A DNA stretch of 64,000 bases, from positions 442,268 through 506,267 of the forward strand of contig JAGFNQ010000290.1 in NCBI GenBank assembly GCA_024364735.1, written 5' to 3'. The notes below the pieces were generated by a model. The model saw nothing but the letters and a program-made list of their open reading frames with translations. It did no database searches and had not been told where the DNA came from. The position numbers and the translations under genes are program-made. Below are positions 21,901-33,503 of this stretch, in pieces. The DNA is from Boesenbergia rotunda (lineage: Eukaryota; Streptophyta; Magnoliopsida; Zingiberales; Zingiberaceae). The stretch's first letter is position 1. Each line of letters begins with the position of its first letter.

Positions 21901-23908
21901 AGAGATAATAGAAATCCCGTCATCTCTGGTGCCAATGAATTCCCACGAGGGTTGGTTCGGAGGCCGGAACGTGACCACCCTCGCTTGGCAATCGACTGTG
22001 GCATGATAGGCCGCCAATGAGTCCATGCCCAGAATAATGTCAAACTCTACCATCTCGAGAACCGACAAATCCACGATGAGAGTATAATCGCCGAAGTCCA
22101 ATAGACATGCCTTGACTTCCTACGTAATATCCAATACCTCATCGGATGGCAGAGATACTGACAACCATTGTGATCTAAGGGTAGGCAATCTACTGATCTT
22201 TCCCATAATCATCCGTGATATGAAAGAACTAGTACAATCAGTATCAACAAGTAATTCTACAGGAAATGCATAAACTGAAATCATACCATGAAAGACTGAT
22301 CCATCGGCCCGTTGAGCCTCCTCTCTGGTGACTGCATAAACTTGGCCTGTCTCTGGAGCGGGGAGGTGGCAACGCTAAAACCGGCTGTGGCTGAGAAGAT
22401 GAAGGTCCAGTAGTCTGCTAGGGCTGGTAACCAGAAGACCCAACCGATTGCTGAGACCGATAACCCGAAGCTCCAGCCAACTACTGAGGCTGATAAACTA
22501 CAGACTGGTATGCCGGACATGGCTACTGATAGTATGACCCCGTCCCAGAATAATGAGACGCCGCTGGTGTGGGGTACTCATGCCCAAGCATACAATAAAT
22601 CTGAACTGTTGGTGGAACTGTCTGCTGACGTCCTGTCTGTTGCTGACGGGATGACGTCTGAGTCTGACGGCCGCCTCACTGTGACCTCTGCTGTCCTGAT
22701 TGGCTACCCTGGGGAGTAACCGCTGCAGACTTATGCTAAGCCTTCAAGGTACAATCTCGACTCTCATGACCCGAAAGCTTACAATAGTAACATATGGGGT
22801 GCTCTAGGGGACAATCTGGTCTGCTGTGGTCCCTAGATCCACACTGAAAACAATGAGCCCCACCAGTAATAGACCTCCGGGTCTGCTGAGAACCCTGCGA
22901 CCATCCTGCTGAAAATTGTCCAGACTTCTGGGGTCGAGACTGAGGCTTAGAAGTCTCCTGCGTACTCTGACTCCTGCTACTGCACTTCTGTCCAACAATC
23001 TATTGTTCTTGTGTCGCTGCTGATCCCTGAGTTGTCTACTTTCCTTTCTTCTTATCACCATGCAACTGATGCTGGATCATCTTGATGTGTAGAGCCCGAT
23101 CCAAAGCCTCTCAATAAGAAGTAGGAGTCCATCCAGACATATGTAACCGGATATATCCAGCTAGGTCCAGCGTGAACTGTGTCGTCCGCTTATCCTCTGT
23201 AGCCACCAACTGAGGACAAAACTCTGCTAGGCGATTGAATTCCGCCTTATACTCCATAACTGAGCGATCTCCCTGATGAAGAGCAAGAAACTCCTGTCGT
23301 CAAGCCATACGAAACACAGCAGGATAATACTTGCCCTCAAAAGCTTCGCGAAAAGAAACCTAAGAAATTGGTCGTCCACCAATAATATTCTTCTGCATAT
23401 TCCACCAATTGACGGCCTAAACCAGAAGGTGATATGTAGCCAACTCCACCTTCTCTATGTCTGTCAGGGGCATATAGCTGAAGGTGCCCTCCAAAGTCCC
23501 CAACCAGGCATGAGCAACATACGGATCTGGTTCTCCATAGAACAGCGTGAAATGAAAAGCTTCCAACAACGAAATTCGAGCTCTGTCTAGAAGCCAACCT
23601 GCATGGGCAAGGGGTACCACTGATGGCAATCCAGGAACTGCCATTGGTGGCACTGATGGACCTGCCTCTAATGGTACGACTGGAATTGTTGTCGGATATG
23701 GAGGAGGTACTCTCAGTGGTGAAGGTCTCAGCTCACCCAAACGGTCCTGGTGAGCTGATCCCCGACCAGTCGGCTCCACTCTGTTGGGCCTTTCAACCTC
23801 CTGATTTGTGTCTCCCTCAGCCTTCTCTGGCCTCCCCCGTGATCGTCGTCCACGACCACGAGCACGGGGTGGAGACAACTCAATACGACGAGGAAAACCT
23901 GTTAACAA
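18910..23908 (-). pseudogene. Gypsy gag-pol pseudogene of G1
   Basis: Broken minus-strand frames follow the G2 polyprotein in order. Gag (23908-23417, PRRIELSPP start, then GEPDPY and DIEKVELATYHL) is followed by a zinc-knuckle region (about 22850-22720), protease-linked segment (FDIILGMDSLAAYHATVDCQ near 22020), RT (21852-21121, with FIDDILIYS near 21240), RNase H linker (21111-20857), integrase zinc region (HRSRFAIHPGG, about 20160-20040), integrase core (HITMDFIVGLP, SIISDRDPRF, 20026-19670; FAYNNNYHSTIQMTPFEAMYG to 19439), and a C-terminal chromodomain-like segment ending at 18910. Numerous stops and at least several frameshifts separate these pieces. No functional product is expected. 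Confidence 0.87.
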
Positions 23909-24118
23909 AACCTACATACATTATTTAGATATAAATTTATCCAAATTTAAAACCAACTTACTTCTTGTTTGCTGGGAGAGATCTTGTCGCTGCCATATCC
24001 CAAAACACAATCATACCCAACCCTGTCAAGAAAAGGACTCCGTAAAAATACAAACAAATCCGTAAAATACAAATTAATCTCTTAAAACAACTCCACAAAC
24101 CCACGGACACCAAAACCT

Positions 24119-24131
24119 CGCTCCGATACCA
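24119..24131 (-). promoter_or_regulatory. Primer binding site of G1
   Basis: The minus strand reads TGGTATCGGAGC about five bases after the LTR end at 24137. It is the initiator tRNA-Met site with one change. Confidence 0.82.
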
Positions 24132-24136
24132 AAAAT

Positions 24137-25467
24137 TGTCACGCCCTCAGAAGCACATGCTTACTCGAAAATCGGCCAGCATCTCCCTTGTACGGCGGAT
24201 AAGTTGGGACATATACTACATCATCTCCTCAATATAGCTTAGCCACATGCGGCTAGCTTCACAACAATAAGAAAAATAAACACAACATCGCAGTTTATAA
24301 AAATTTGATGGCTCGTCCATCATAAACAAAAAGAAAACTCCAAAGTAAATCCAAAAGAAAGATATCTCCAATACGAGAATATCGGACTAATAAAAACATA
24401 TCTAGTCTATGATGTAAATGCAAAAATAATGAAATTCCAGAAATAAGTACTACTATAGTAAAACTAAATACGGAAACAAACTCAACACTGGGGACTGACA
24501 ACTGGATCCTCTCCTAGCTCCAAGAAATGTAACTACCTGCTATCTGAAACAAAAAGAGAAAACAGGGGTGGTGAGTCCAAGCAGACTCTGCGGGTATAAG
24601 AATAAACAATAGCATGCCATAATAAAAGATAAACTAGTAGAGAAACAACATAGTACAGTCCATAAGGAATATAAGAAATACCCACATATATAACATATAA
24701 AACAACATGACATAAAACAAAACAACAACTAAGCATGTACAAACCATGATATCAAAATATCAAAACATACATGCATGTCAACCAAATGCAGTAAACATAG
24801 CTCATATAAATGCTGAGGAGCCAACTGCTCTAAACTCCGGAATAAAGGGGGAGCTATCAACAGCTCTAATATCCCTCTAAAACAATGATGAAGGCGATAT
24901 GGTGCATGATACAAGATGCACAAACAACCGGAAAACAACAATGCACCGGTAGAAACAACAAGTATTAGAAACCAACTAAGAACCAACCAGAAGCCAACCA
25001 GAAACCAACAAACATGCAACTAAACTACTATATCAAATAAACCTAGTTGTGTTTAATGAACCTCCACATACTCGCGTACAAGGGGTACTTTACAAAACAT
25101 AAATTCAACTGCATAGAACAAGGTCAAGCAAACCTATAATGTCATAATAAGTAATACATTAAGATAAACAAACTACACGAGTATAAACAAGAAGTACCCG
25201 CCTTTATTTGTAAAACGTGTCCGAATTAACCTCTTCACAATCAACCATGCGAGTCCAACTCAAGGTCCTGTATCAAGGGCATAACTTATATCAAGGATTA
25301 AGTTTAGCTATTCATAAAATTAATTAATTAACCAAACTACGTATAAACGAAAATTAATATAAATCCCAATTACAATACTCAAAGTGCAACACAAGCTCAA
25401 GGAGAATGAATCTATAATCTAATCAAAGTCCCAACCATATCAACGCTCAAAAGCTATACTAGTTTCG
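24137..25467 (-). repeat. Truncated 5' LTR of G1
   Basis: Begins TGTCACGCCC at 24137 (the complement of the GGGCGTGACA end seen in G2) and can be followed to about 25467, where it runs into a piece of gypsy pol. Relative to the 3' LTR it lacks about 300 bp at 25383-25390 and everything beyond CTAGTTTC. Confidence 0.83.
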
Positions 25468-25849
25468 CAATCGTCCTCGCCTGAAGGTAACACCAATACA
25501 GGCGCAGACACCAATCGCCATTTGAGCTCCTGAAAATTGGTCTCGCAAGAGTCTGTCCAAACAAATTTCATGTCTTTTCTGGTCAGGCGTGTCAACGTTG
25601 AAGCAATGCTAGAAAACCCCTCAACAAATCGTCGATAATAACCAGCCAATCAGAGAAAACTGCGCACCTCCTGAACTGACTTAGGCTGCCCCTAACTGGT
25701 GACAGCCTCGATCTTCTGGGGATCTACAGAGATACCTCTACTGGAAACAACATGTCCGAGAAAACCCACAGAAGTCAACCAAAAAACACATTTGCTGAAC
25801 TTCGCATACAACTGCTCCTGCCGGAGCGTCTCCAAAACGATGTGAAATC
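25468..25849 (-). pseudogene. Displaced gypsy pol fragment (RT/RNase H linker)
   Basis: Minus-strand sequence with GYYRRFVEGFSSIAS and LTRKDMKFVWTD matches the region of G1 at about 20815-21190 and of G2 at about 43020-43390. It is joined directly to LTR sequence on the left (25467) and to unrelated copia-like sequence on the right (25849). It is therefore a rearranged piece, not part of an ordered element. Confidence 0.85.
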
Positions 25850-26186
25850 ATTGATGTGGAGGGCGTTGTTGGATCGGGTTGGACCGACACCAACCAGGGG
25901 TACTTACAGGCACCCCTATAGCCTCTCAGGCGCCCGAGTTCAAGTATAAAAGGGGTTTCACCCCTTTGCTTCCAGTCATCAATTCAAGCATTCAAAAACA
26001 CTGCAACAAAGCATCCAAGGGGGAGCTTAGGTGAAAGAGGAGCATTTGTTAGCAAAGGGGGAGAAGTACCTTTACAAGGAAAACCTACTCAAGGGGGAGT
26101 TTAGGTAGAAGAGGGAGCCGAAGGTTAGGTTCCATGATAATATGCTTTGTTGTTATTTTCCTAACTTAAACAGGTTACCAAACAAC
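25850..26186 (+). other. 3' internal end of a plus-strand copia-like element, with a TATA motif
   Basis: Noncoding sequence with several AAGGGGGAG tracts (26017-26190), of the type that precedes the polypurine tract in plant copia elements. A TATA motif (AGTATAAAAGG, near 25943-25953) and a single GGCGCCCGAG motif suggest that part of it derives from LTR-like sequence. No gene seen. Confidence 0.5.
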
Positions 26187-26200
26187 AAAAAGGGGGAGAT
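26187..26200 (+). promoter_or_regulatory. Polypurine tract before the LTR at 26201
   Basis: AAAAAGGGGGAGAT immediately precedes TGTTGGAGCAATC. It shows that 26201 begins a 3' LTR in plus orientation. Confidence 0.82.
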
Positions 26201-28018
26201 TGTTGGAGCAATCTAGGTATCTTAGGTTTTGATATTTGGGAAAAGGTTTCAGTTAGGATTATTGTTGTATTTAATATGCATTTTGAGTATGCAGAATATA
26301 GGTACAACAAAGGAGAAAAGTCCAAGTGGCATCTTGGCAATGAAAGACCCGACAACAAGGATCGAGGTCGAAGGAAGCTCCAGAAGGCAAGGCATGAAGA
26401 ATGGAGAGGCATCCGAGGGACGCAAGGCTGATGGATGAGGTTAGAAGGCTAGGTCTAGGTTGGTCGGGTGAGGACGAGTGTTGAGTGACTGTACTCAGGG
26501 TTGAAATCCTAGATTTAGGGTTTGGGCAGACAACTGCTGCATGTAGTAGTCAACTGGTGTTGGACACTAAAAGATCAGTTGACAGATCCTCTGTGCAGTC
26601 GACTGGTATCGGCTGGAATTCGAACGTTGGGCTGTAATGTTTGGATTCGGTTGGAACTAGTCGACTAGTGTTGGCAGCAATAGACTGGTAACGGCTAGTT
26701 CAGCCACGAGCTCTATTTAAGGGAGCTCGGTTTGGCTGGCTAGGATTGATGAAATTGACTTTGATTAAAGGCTAATTAGTAGTCTTTCTGCTCAGGAGTT
26801 TTGTGCAAGTTGTAGTGAGGTTTCTGTTGAGGCAATTGGCCCTTAAATGATTGGAAGATCATGGTTTTGATGTGTGTGTGTGAATATGATTAAGGTTAGA
26901 TTGTTATGTTGTATTTGATGTGTGTGATTGAGTTTGCAGGACTTGGAGAATCACACATAGTGGACATATCCGAGGGACGAGAGCCGAGGGAGGAGAGCTT
27001 CAAGGGCAAGCTGGGAAGTGGACTTCAAGGGCACACGTGAAGGGTGGCATGGAGGCAAGCCAAGGGAAGGCTTGCGTGCGCATCCAAGGGACGATAGCCA
27101 GAGGAAGAGGACTTCAAGAGGCGAGCCAAGGGAGCAGACTTGAAGGCATACGTGAAGGAGAAGGTTCGGAGTGGCTGGGACTAAGCTGAGAGGCAGGGCA
27201 ATCGACTACCCCAGGGGCAGTCGACTGCCAAAACTCACAGAGAGTTTTCAGCCTCAGACCAGTCGACTGGCCTAGGGGCAATCGACTGGTATACCCCGAA
27301 AACTAGCCGTTGGCTAGCAATTAATGCTAGGCCAGTCGACTGCCACAGGGGCAGTCAACTGGTGCGGGGCTGGACAGACTGCGAGTTTGTCCTGTTCACC
27401 TATAAAAGGAGCACATTTTTGCACGTGAGCAGTACGGTTTCGTACGATAACGAAGTGCTGCTCTTCTGAAAAGTGTCTTCTACTTCCTCTCTCATACTAC
27501 TACATTATGTAAAGAGGAAGATCACCACTGTAAAGATTTCTCCACCTGAAGGAGATTTTTCATAGTGGAGGTGGTGTGCGGCGTGGATCCTTGGATTAGT
27601 CACCCATCTGGGTGGATACCAAGTAACTCTTGTTGTTAGCATTGTACTCATTTTCTTTTACATATTATTGTTTTCGCTGCATTAACGACATTGTAAAGAT
27701 CAAAACGATAAAGTGCTATTCACCCCCCCTCTAGTATGCCGAAGTGATCCATCAGTTTCTACACCCACAAGGAGCTACGTAGCTAGCCGGAGGTCTTCTG
27801 GGGACTAATCCACCGACGGATAGGGATCGTCCACCTTACGAACAGTCATGGAGTAGGAGCTTTATCGTTGAACCACGTAAATTGGTTTATCTTCTTAGTT
27901 GATAGTTTTAGTTTGTTTTGTATTCCACTTGCGCAACTAACAATGTGTAGGAAAAAATCGACGAAACGTGGGTGACCGTCTATTCACCCCCCTCTAACCG
28001 GTGCACCTATCCCCAACA
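26201..28018 (+). repeat. Composite copia-type LTR with AGTCGACT motifs
   Basis: Starts TGTTGGAG at 26201 and ends with a C-rich CTATTCACCCCCC stretch and CCCCAACA at 28018, the same style of LTR end as A, B and C. A second LTR-like start (TGTTGAGGCAATTGG) at 26825 and a second C-rich near-end at about 27718 show two related LTR sequences joined. TATA boxes are at about 26715 (TATTTAAG) and 27401 (TATAAAAG). AGTCGACT palindromic motifs occur about ten times (26555-26700 and 27190-27365). The 5-bp flanks of 26825-28018 do not match, so a clean solo insertion is not supported. Confidence 0.68.
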
Positions 28019-30088
28019 AAAATTTTAAATATTAGTGTAGATTAATTTTTACTGTCCAAAAGCTTGAATTTCAAAATTAAGGAGTTAGAAACGAACTTAT
28101 TCAAAAATTTTGATTTTATTCCTTGGTTCTAGTTGAAACAATGATCAGTCGATCTCCAAAGCTCTATGACTCAAAGTCGAATAATCATTTATGATTTCAC
28201 TTTCTCATAATATTTAGCTTCCTACATATGAGACATTCTTTTCGATCTAAATAATTATCCTAATTATGGCAACTTAATAAAATAAAGTTTATAATAATTT
28301 TTCTTTCATCCACATTATACTTGAGGATGTTCTTTCTTAGTCCAATATTGTTAGAATACTTATTCAAATAAGCATCAAAAAGTGGTAGAGGAGATAGATG
28401 AGGCGGTGGTGGTAGAGGGGGAGATGCCATGCTTGAAGTAGACTCATCTCTCATTTTATTAAAAAAAACCTTAACATTGCTATTTTACATAATTTATTAT
28501 TATCATAATATTTTAGAATCATAATCACATAATTAATTTAATGACTATCTTTTTCTAACAATTTAAAAATAAATAGCAAATAAAATTGATAGCAAACAAA
28601 TAATATACTTGATTAGCAAACAAAAACATGATATATGAAAATTTCAACTATATATTTTTTCCAACACTTAAATCTATAATAGAAAGAGATCAAGTAAAAA
28701 AATTTCACCTCAATCAAAAGGTATTTGCTGTGGAGCCAAGGTTGACTCTAGGCATAGGCCTTATGTCTAGGGCCCCTAATTTATTGAGGCTCATTAATTT
28801 TACAAAAATGTATATCATTATTTTATAAAATATATAATTAATGTCACTATCTATTTTAATTAGATTATTAACTTGCTTCCTTATTAATTTGCTTCATTAT
28901 TAATTATATTCTCTTCCCCAATTTCATTCCCTTCACATTTAATTGCATTCCCTTCCACCATTTTAAACGAAATTTTATTACTTTTTCATTTTATTTTTTC
29001 AACATTTTTTACAACTTGATCAAACCTAGTCGATCAGTAGTTCTGTATTGATCTCATTCTACTCCATCTTTTTCCTGATCTCCTCCCTCAGACCCTCTGA
29101 TGATATTCTCAAGGAAAGTTAAGACGCTCTTCTTCTTCGCCTACAAAATGTTTTCCTTGTTCTTTTCTTTTTCCTCTATAAGAAATAAGAACGAATTAGG
29201 ATTTTTTTTATCCATACAAATGCAAACTAGAATACTGATCTTTTTAAATATCAAATTATTATAAAATTTGATATTTATTTATTTTTATTATATTTGTGTA
29301 GGTAATAATTGAACTATGAAATGTCAACAAATTAAAATTATATGATATAAATCAGGTTTTCTTTATTTTTAAGCAATTTTATTGATAAAATTATAGAGAC
29401 TTATATTTTCTTTTTAATTATTATTTGAGTATAAATATGTATGCTAAAAAATATGATTTTGGATATATAAAATGTATGAAAAAAAATAAAAGAGTTCATT
29501 CAATCTCAAAAACTTGCACTTGATATATTTATTATTAATATTCAAAATCAAAACTCAAAAAATAATATACTTGAAAATTTAAATGTAAACCCAATTAAAT
29601 TTTTACTAGAAGATTAAATAGTTTAGCAATTTCATCAAAATTTATTATTAAACTTGAACATAAAATTTTAATTAATATCTTTGCATCTCAAAAAGCTTTA
29701 AAATTAAATTTTATATAAAAATTTATTTTTAAAAAGTAATATTTTATTTTAAGAGTCAAGCATACCGGAATTGATATTTAGGTGGTAGAATTACATCATA
29801 TAATTAACCCAACAAAAAACCTTTAGGTATGTATCTGACAACCACTCAAATTATCACAAATATATTAATAATGCTTAGGAGCATTTACAACAAATTGATG
29901 ATATGTCACAAAGACAACTCAAAATAATTAATATGTTTCTATGACCATCTGTTTTTTTTTGTGAAAGATGCTTAGTCATGTTAAAATCTCATTGCAAATT
30001 GTCATGGCAGTATTATCATCGCAATATGTACATTTTTACATTGGATAACAGACCAATAAGACAAAAATTTCCTCATCAAAGTAGCACC
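28019..30088. other. AT-rich spacer with no supported gene
   Basis: Long AT-rich stretch with homopolymers. A short GC-richer patch near 28728-28800 could be a relic of a transposase gene, but no frame is convincing. No RNA gene or ordered repeat recognised. Confidence 0.6.
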
Positions 30089-30098
30089 ATTATTTTGG
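30089..30098. repeat. Left target-site duplication (ATTATTTTGG) of the Mutator-like element
   Basis: The ten bases ATTATTTTGG are repeated at 31991-32000 directly outside the other terminal inverted repeat. Nine of these would be the usual Mutator-type duplication. Confidence 0.88.
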
Positions 30099-30190
30099 CG
30101 GCAATTTATCAAAAGACGTACCCAAGAATAGGTATTTACCAAACGACGTATCATAGTTTCATTTTCACCAAAGGGCGCACTTAATAATAG
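30099..30190 (+). repeat. Left terminal inverted repeat
   Basis: Reverse-complement match to 31901-31990, ending inside at CTTAATAATAG. Differences are scattered single bases. Confidence 0.88.
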
Positions 30191-30191
30191 G

Positions 30192-31017
30192 GTTTTCAGA
30201 ATTCTAAATATGGTAGGTTTATTAGTGAGTTTTGCTCAAAACTCACTGATATACCTAAACCACTCCTATAGCATTGGTGATACAGCAAGATTAGAGGTTT
30301 CGGCACCCAAAATCTCATCTCCTAGCTCAACCCTGTCTACTGATATAAAGTTTTCAGAATTCCAAATATGGTAGGTCCATCAGTGAGTTTTGCTCAAAAC
30401 TCACTGATATACCTAAACCACTCCTATAGCATTGGTGATACAACAAGATTAAAGATTTCGGCATCCAAAATCTCATCTCCTAGCTCAACCCTGTCTACTG
30501 ATATAGGATTTTCAGAATTCCAAATATAGTAGGTCTATCAGTGAGTTTTGCTCAAAACTTACTGATATACCTAAACCACTCCTATAGCATTGGTGATACA
30601 GCAAGATTAGAGATTTCGACACCCAAAATCTCATCTTCTAGCTCAACCCTGTCTACTGATATAGGGTTTTCAGAATTCCAAATATGGTAGGTCCATCAGT
30701 GAGTTTTGCTCAAAACTCACTGATATACCTAAACCACTCCTATAGCATTGGTGATACAGCAAAATTAGAGGTTTCGACACTCAAAATTTCATCTCTTAGC
30801 TCAACCCTGTCTACTAATATAGAGTTTTCAGAATTCCAAATATGGTAAGTCCATCAGTGAGTTTTCCTCAAAACTCACTGATATACCTAAACCACTCCTA
30901 TAGCATTAGTGATACAGCAAGATTAGATGTTTCGGCATCCAAAATCTCATCTCTTAGACCACTCCTATTAGATATTTCGGCACCCAAACTCACTGATATA
31001 CCTAAACCACTCCTATA
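30192..31017. repeat. 158-bp tandem repeat, about five copies
   Basis: Units start at about 30192, 30350, 30507, 30666 and 30824 (period 157-159 bp), followed by a shortened, rearranged last copy. Each unit contains a perfect 10-bp inverted repeat with a four-base loop (AGTGAGTTTT and AAAACTCACT). The copies are nearly identical, so the expansion looks recent. Confidence 0.92.
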
Positions 31018-31100
31018 TAATATGTAATTATATATTAAACTTTTTTATAAAATTTTTTTTATATATTTTTATGTCAATGATGGAGGGCATGAAGTCTGAT

Positions 31101-31453
31101 GACTTCAGGCCCTCCTTGGGCCTGAAGTCGGCACTGAAAATGTTTTAATTTTAAAAATATTTTTTTTATATTTAATTATTATTTATTAAATTAATTATTT
31201 ATAGGATCTGAAGTTATTTGACTTCAGACCTTCCTGGGATGATTTCAGGCCCTATGTTTGAATCTGAAATTAAATGTTTTGATAGGTTTTTTTATATATT
31301 AATATATTTTTAAAATAGAAAAAAAAAATTTGAGTCCATGTCGGGCCTGAATCAAAAGATTTCAGGCCCAACGTGGGTCTGAAATAAAAAATTTCAGGCC
31401 CACGCTGGGCCTGAAAGTATTGATTTCAGGTCCAGCGTGGGCCTGAAATCAAT
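31101..31453. repeat. TTCAGGCCC hairpin array inside the Mutator-like element
   Basis: Perfect or near-perfect inverted repeats with 11-16 bp arms and 3-5 base loops: 31101-31129 (arms GACTTCAGGCCC), 31392-31416 (arms TTCAGGCCCA) and 31419-31453 (arms starting TATTGATTTCAGG, one mismatch). Half-copies lie between them. The core GGCCTGAA is shared while the outer arm bases vary in a matched way. Confidence 0.85.
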
Positions 31454-31900
31454 ACACGCACTTTTTTTTTTAATTTTCAGCAAACGTTTTTTTAAATTTT
31501 TTTTATATATTAATATATTAATATATTTATATATATTTATTAATATATTTATTAATAAAGAGCGTGGGATGAGATATTAATATATTTATTAAATATTATT
31601 AATATATTTATTAATATTTATTATATATATTAATATATATATTAAATATTATTTAATATATTAATTTCTATTAATCAAATATAAAAATTATTTATTTATA
31701 TTTTAAATCACGTTGGATGAGATATTTGTTAACTGAAATATTTTTTTGATGTTTATCTTACAACGTTTTTAGCGCCGATTTCATAATATATTATTTTAAA
31801 ATAAAAGTATGAAAAAGTATCTGCAGACGTCTCGAAATTTGTTACTGAGAGAGAAGGAGAAAGATAGTAGATAACAGGAGGGGTATAAGAGGAAGTTCAC

Positions 31901-31990
31901 TATTATTAAGTGCGTCCTTTGATGAAAATGAAACCATGATGTGTCGTTTGGTAAATACCTATTCTTGAGTACGCCTTTTAGTAAATTGTC
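31901..31990 (-). repeat. Right terminal inverted repeat
   Basis: Reverse-complement partner of 30099-30190, ending at GTAAATTGTC immediately before the duplicated ATTATTTTGG. Confidence 0.88.
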
Positions 31991-32000
31991 ATTATTTTGG
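31991..32000. repeat. Right target-site duplication (ATTATTTTGG)
   Basis: Identical to 30089-30098. Confidence 0.88.
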
Positions 32001-33431
32001 TTCTCCACTCCTCATATAGGGAATTTCTTTCCCTTCTCCTACAATTTTTTTGTTCTTCGATTCCTTCCCTCTCTATAGAGGGTACATACATGCTTAGTTT
32101 GTTATCTTGTCACTCATGTGGTTCCAACACTATTTATCATAATAAAGTCATCCCTAGCTACGCTCAGAGCTATAATTCATCCATTGTTGATATTCAAGCC
32201 ATGCTCCAAATAATCAACATGCTCCGCGAAGTAGTGCTAGAGTCTCAAAATATGCCACCTAGAGTCTAGAGTCTCAAAGATGAACAAAAGTGGACAGTTG
32301 AGTTGGAACCTAGCTAAAGCTAAGTTAAACATGATCGGCTCTGATTAAAACTTTTTAATTAATTACATTTAAATTTGAAAGAGTTATAGTATAAATATTT
32401 ATAATAAACGACTTAAAGTATTCGAAAAGCAGAATCTGAGTCATCACCTGAGCTCTCCTTCCCATACGATGGATTGGATAATTAATATATGAGTATTATT
32501 ATTTTGATTTTTGAGAATTAAAATTTAATAAAATCAGTGTGTCCGTCATCCTCACGTATTAGATACAACATTCGAACTCATAGCCTTTATAATTTATCTT
32601 TTCCGTATTAGTCCTAGAATGAATTAACGAGGTGTTAAGTGAACGAATCATTTTCTATCACCTCGTGTAATTAAAAGAATCATGCATTTAATAAATCAAT
32701 ACGCTAGCTCGACCGAGAAACAATATATATAATTAAATTTGGGACCAAAAAGCAATAATTAAATTAAATTAAATAACAATTGAAGAATAAATTACAGGTA
32801 AGCTCCACAAGGTTCTGTTCCATGACATCGAAGCAAGATTTGTAAAAAGTTTTATTCATGCTTATACTTTCTGTTGTGGTCCTTCAATTTTACAGGTCAT
32901 GTTGAAAAAAGAATAATAACAAAGATAAAGCAGTTATTGCAAAGATTAATGGATAAGATAGAAAAGTTCGAGTCATTAATCTTTTTCAATTTCTTAAAGA
33001 AAGAAATTAAACCACCTACTTAATAATTACAAAGGTTTGGGTTGATCTTAATTATTTAGTTTTTCGATTTAATTAATTCAATACCTTGGTGGAGGACTTT
33101 TTCTCTAAGTTTGTGTTCAATATTTTACCATCTCATTCGTTCAAATTTGACTTGTACTCAAAATACATGCCATATTTGTAATGGAAAATGATATGCTTAG
33201 TGAAAAATCTCAAGAAAAAATTCAGTGAATGACGTGACATTTTGAATGCAGCGATCCTCGACGGATTCATCGTACCCCCGAGGGTATAATTTGATTCGGG
33301 GCGGCAGCCTCCGGCCATTGATAGTGTCCGAGCGATAATCGGATATGTGCATGCAAAGTACCACGTCATTTACTGAGTGTTTTATTGATTTTTTTTACTA
33401 AGTATATCTAAGCTCATTTGTAATTTACTAA

Positions 33432-33503
<72 letters not shown>

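Larger units (their letters stand above)
17285..25467 (-). mobile_element. Ty3/gypsy chromovirus G1 (Tekay/Del-like), decayed and interrupted
   Basis: From right to left: 5' LTR (24137-25467, truncated), PBS (24131-24119), gag-pol (23908-18910), polypurine tract and 3' LTR (18753-17285 plus 8706-8802). Domain order PR-RT-RH-IN is that of Ty3/gypsy, and a C-terminal chromodomain-like segment places it among chromoviruses. It is closely related to G2 at 37402-48040. Many stops and shifts show it is inactive, and it is the oldest layer of the nested block. Confidence 0.87.
30099..31990. mobile_element. Non-autonomous Mutator-like DNA transposon (1892 bp)
   Basis: Terminal inverted repeats of about 92 bp (30099-30190 and 31901-31990) share the segment AAGAATAGGTATTTACCAAA and more, about 85-90 percent identical by eye. 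They are flanked by a 9-10 bp duplication. Long TIRs plus a 9-bp duplication are the hallmark of Mutator-like elements. The interior has no transposase; it holds a 158-bp tandem repeat (30192-31017), an array of TTCAGGCCC hairpins (31101-31453) and very AT-rich DNA. Confidence 0.88.
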
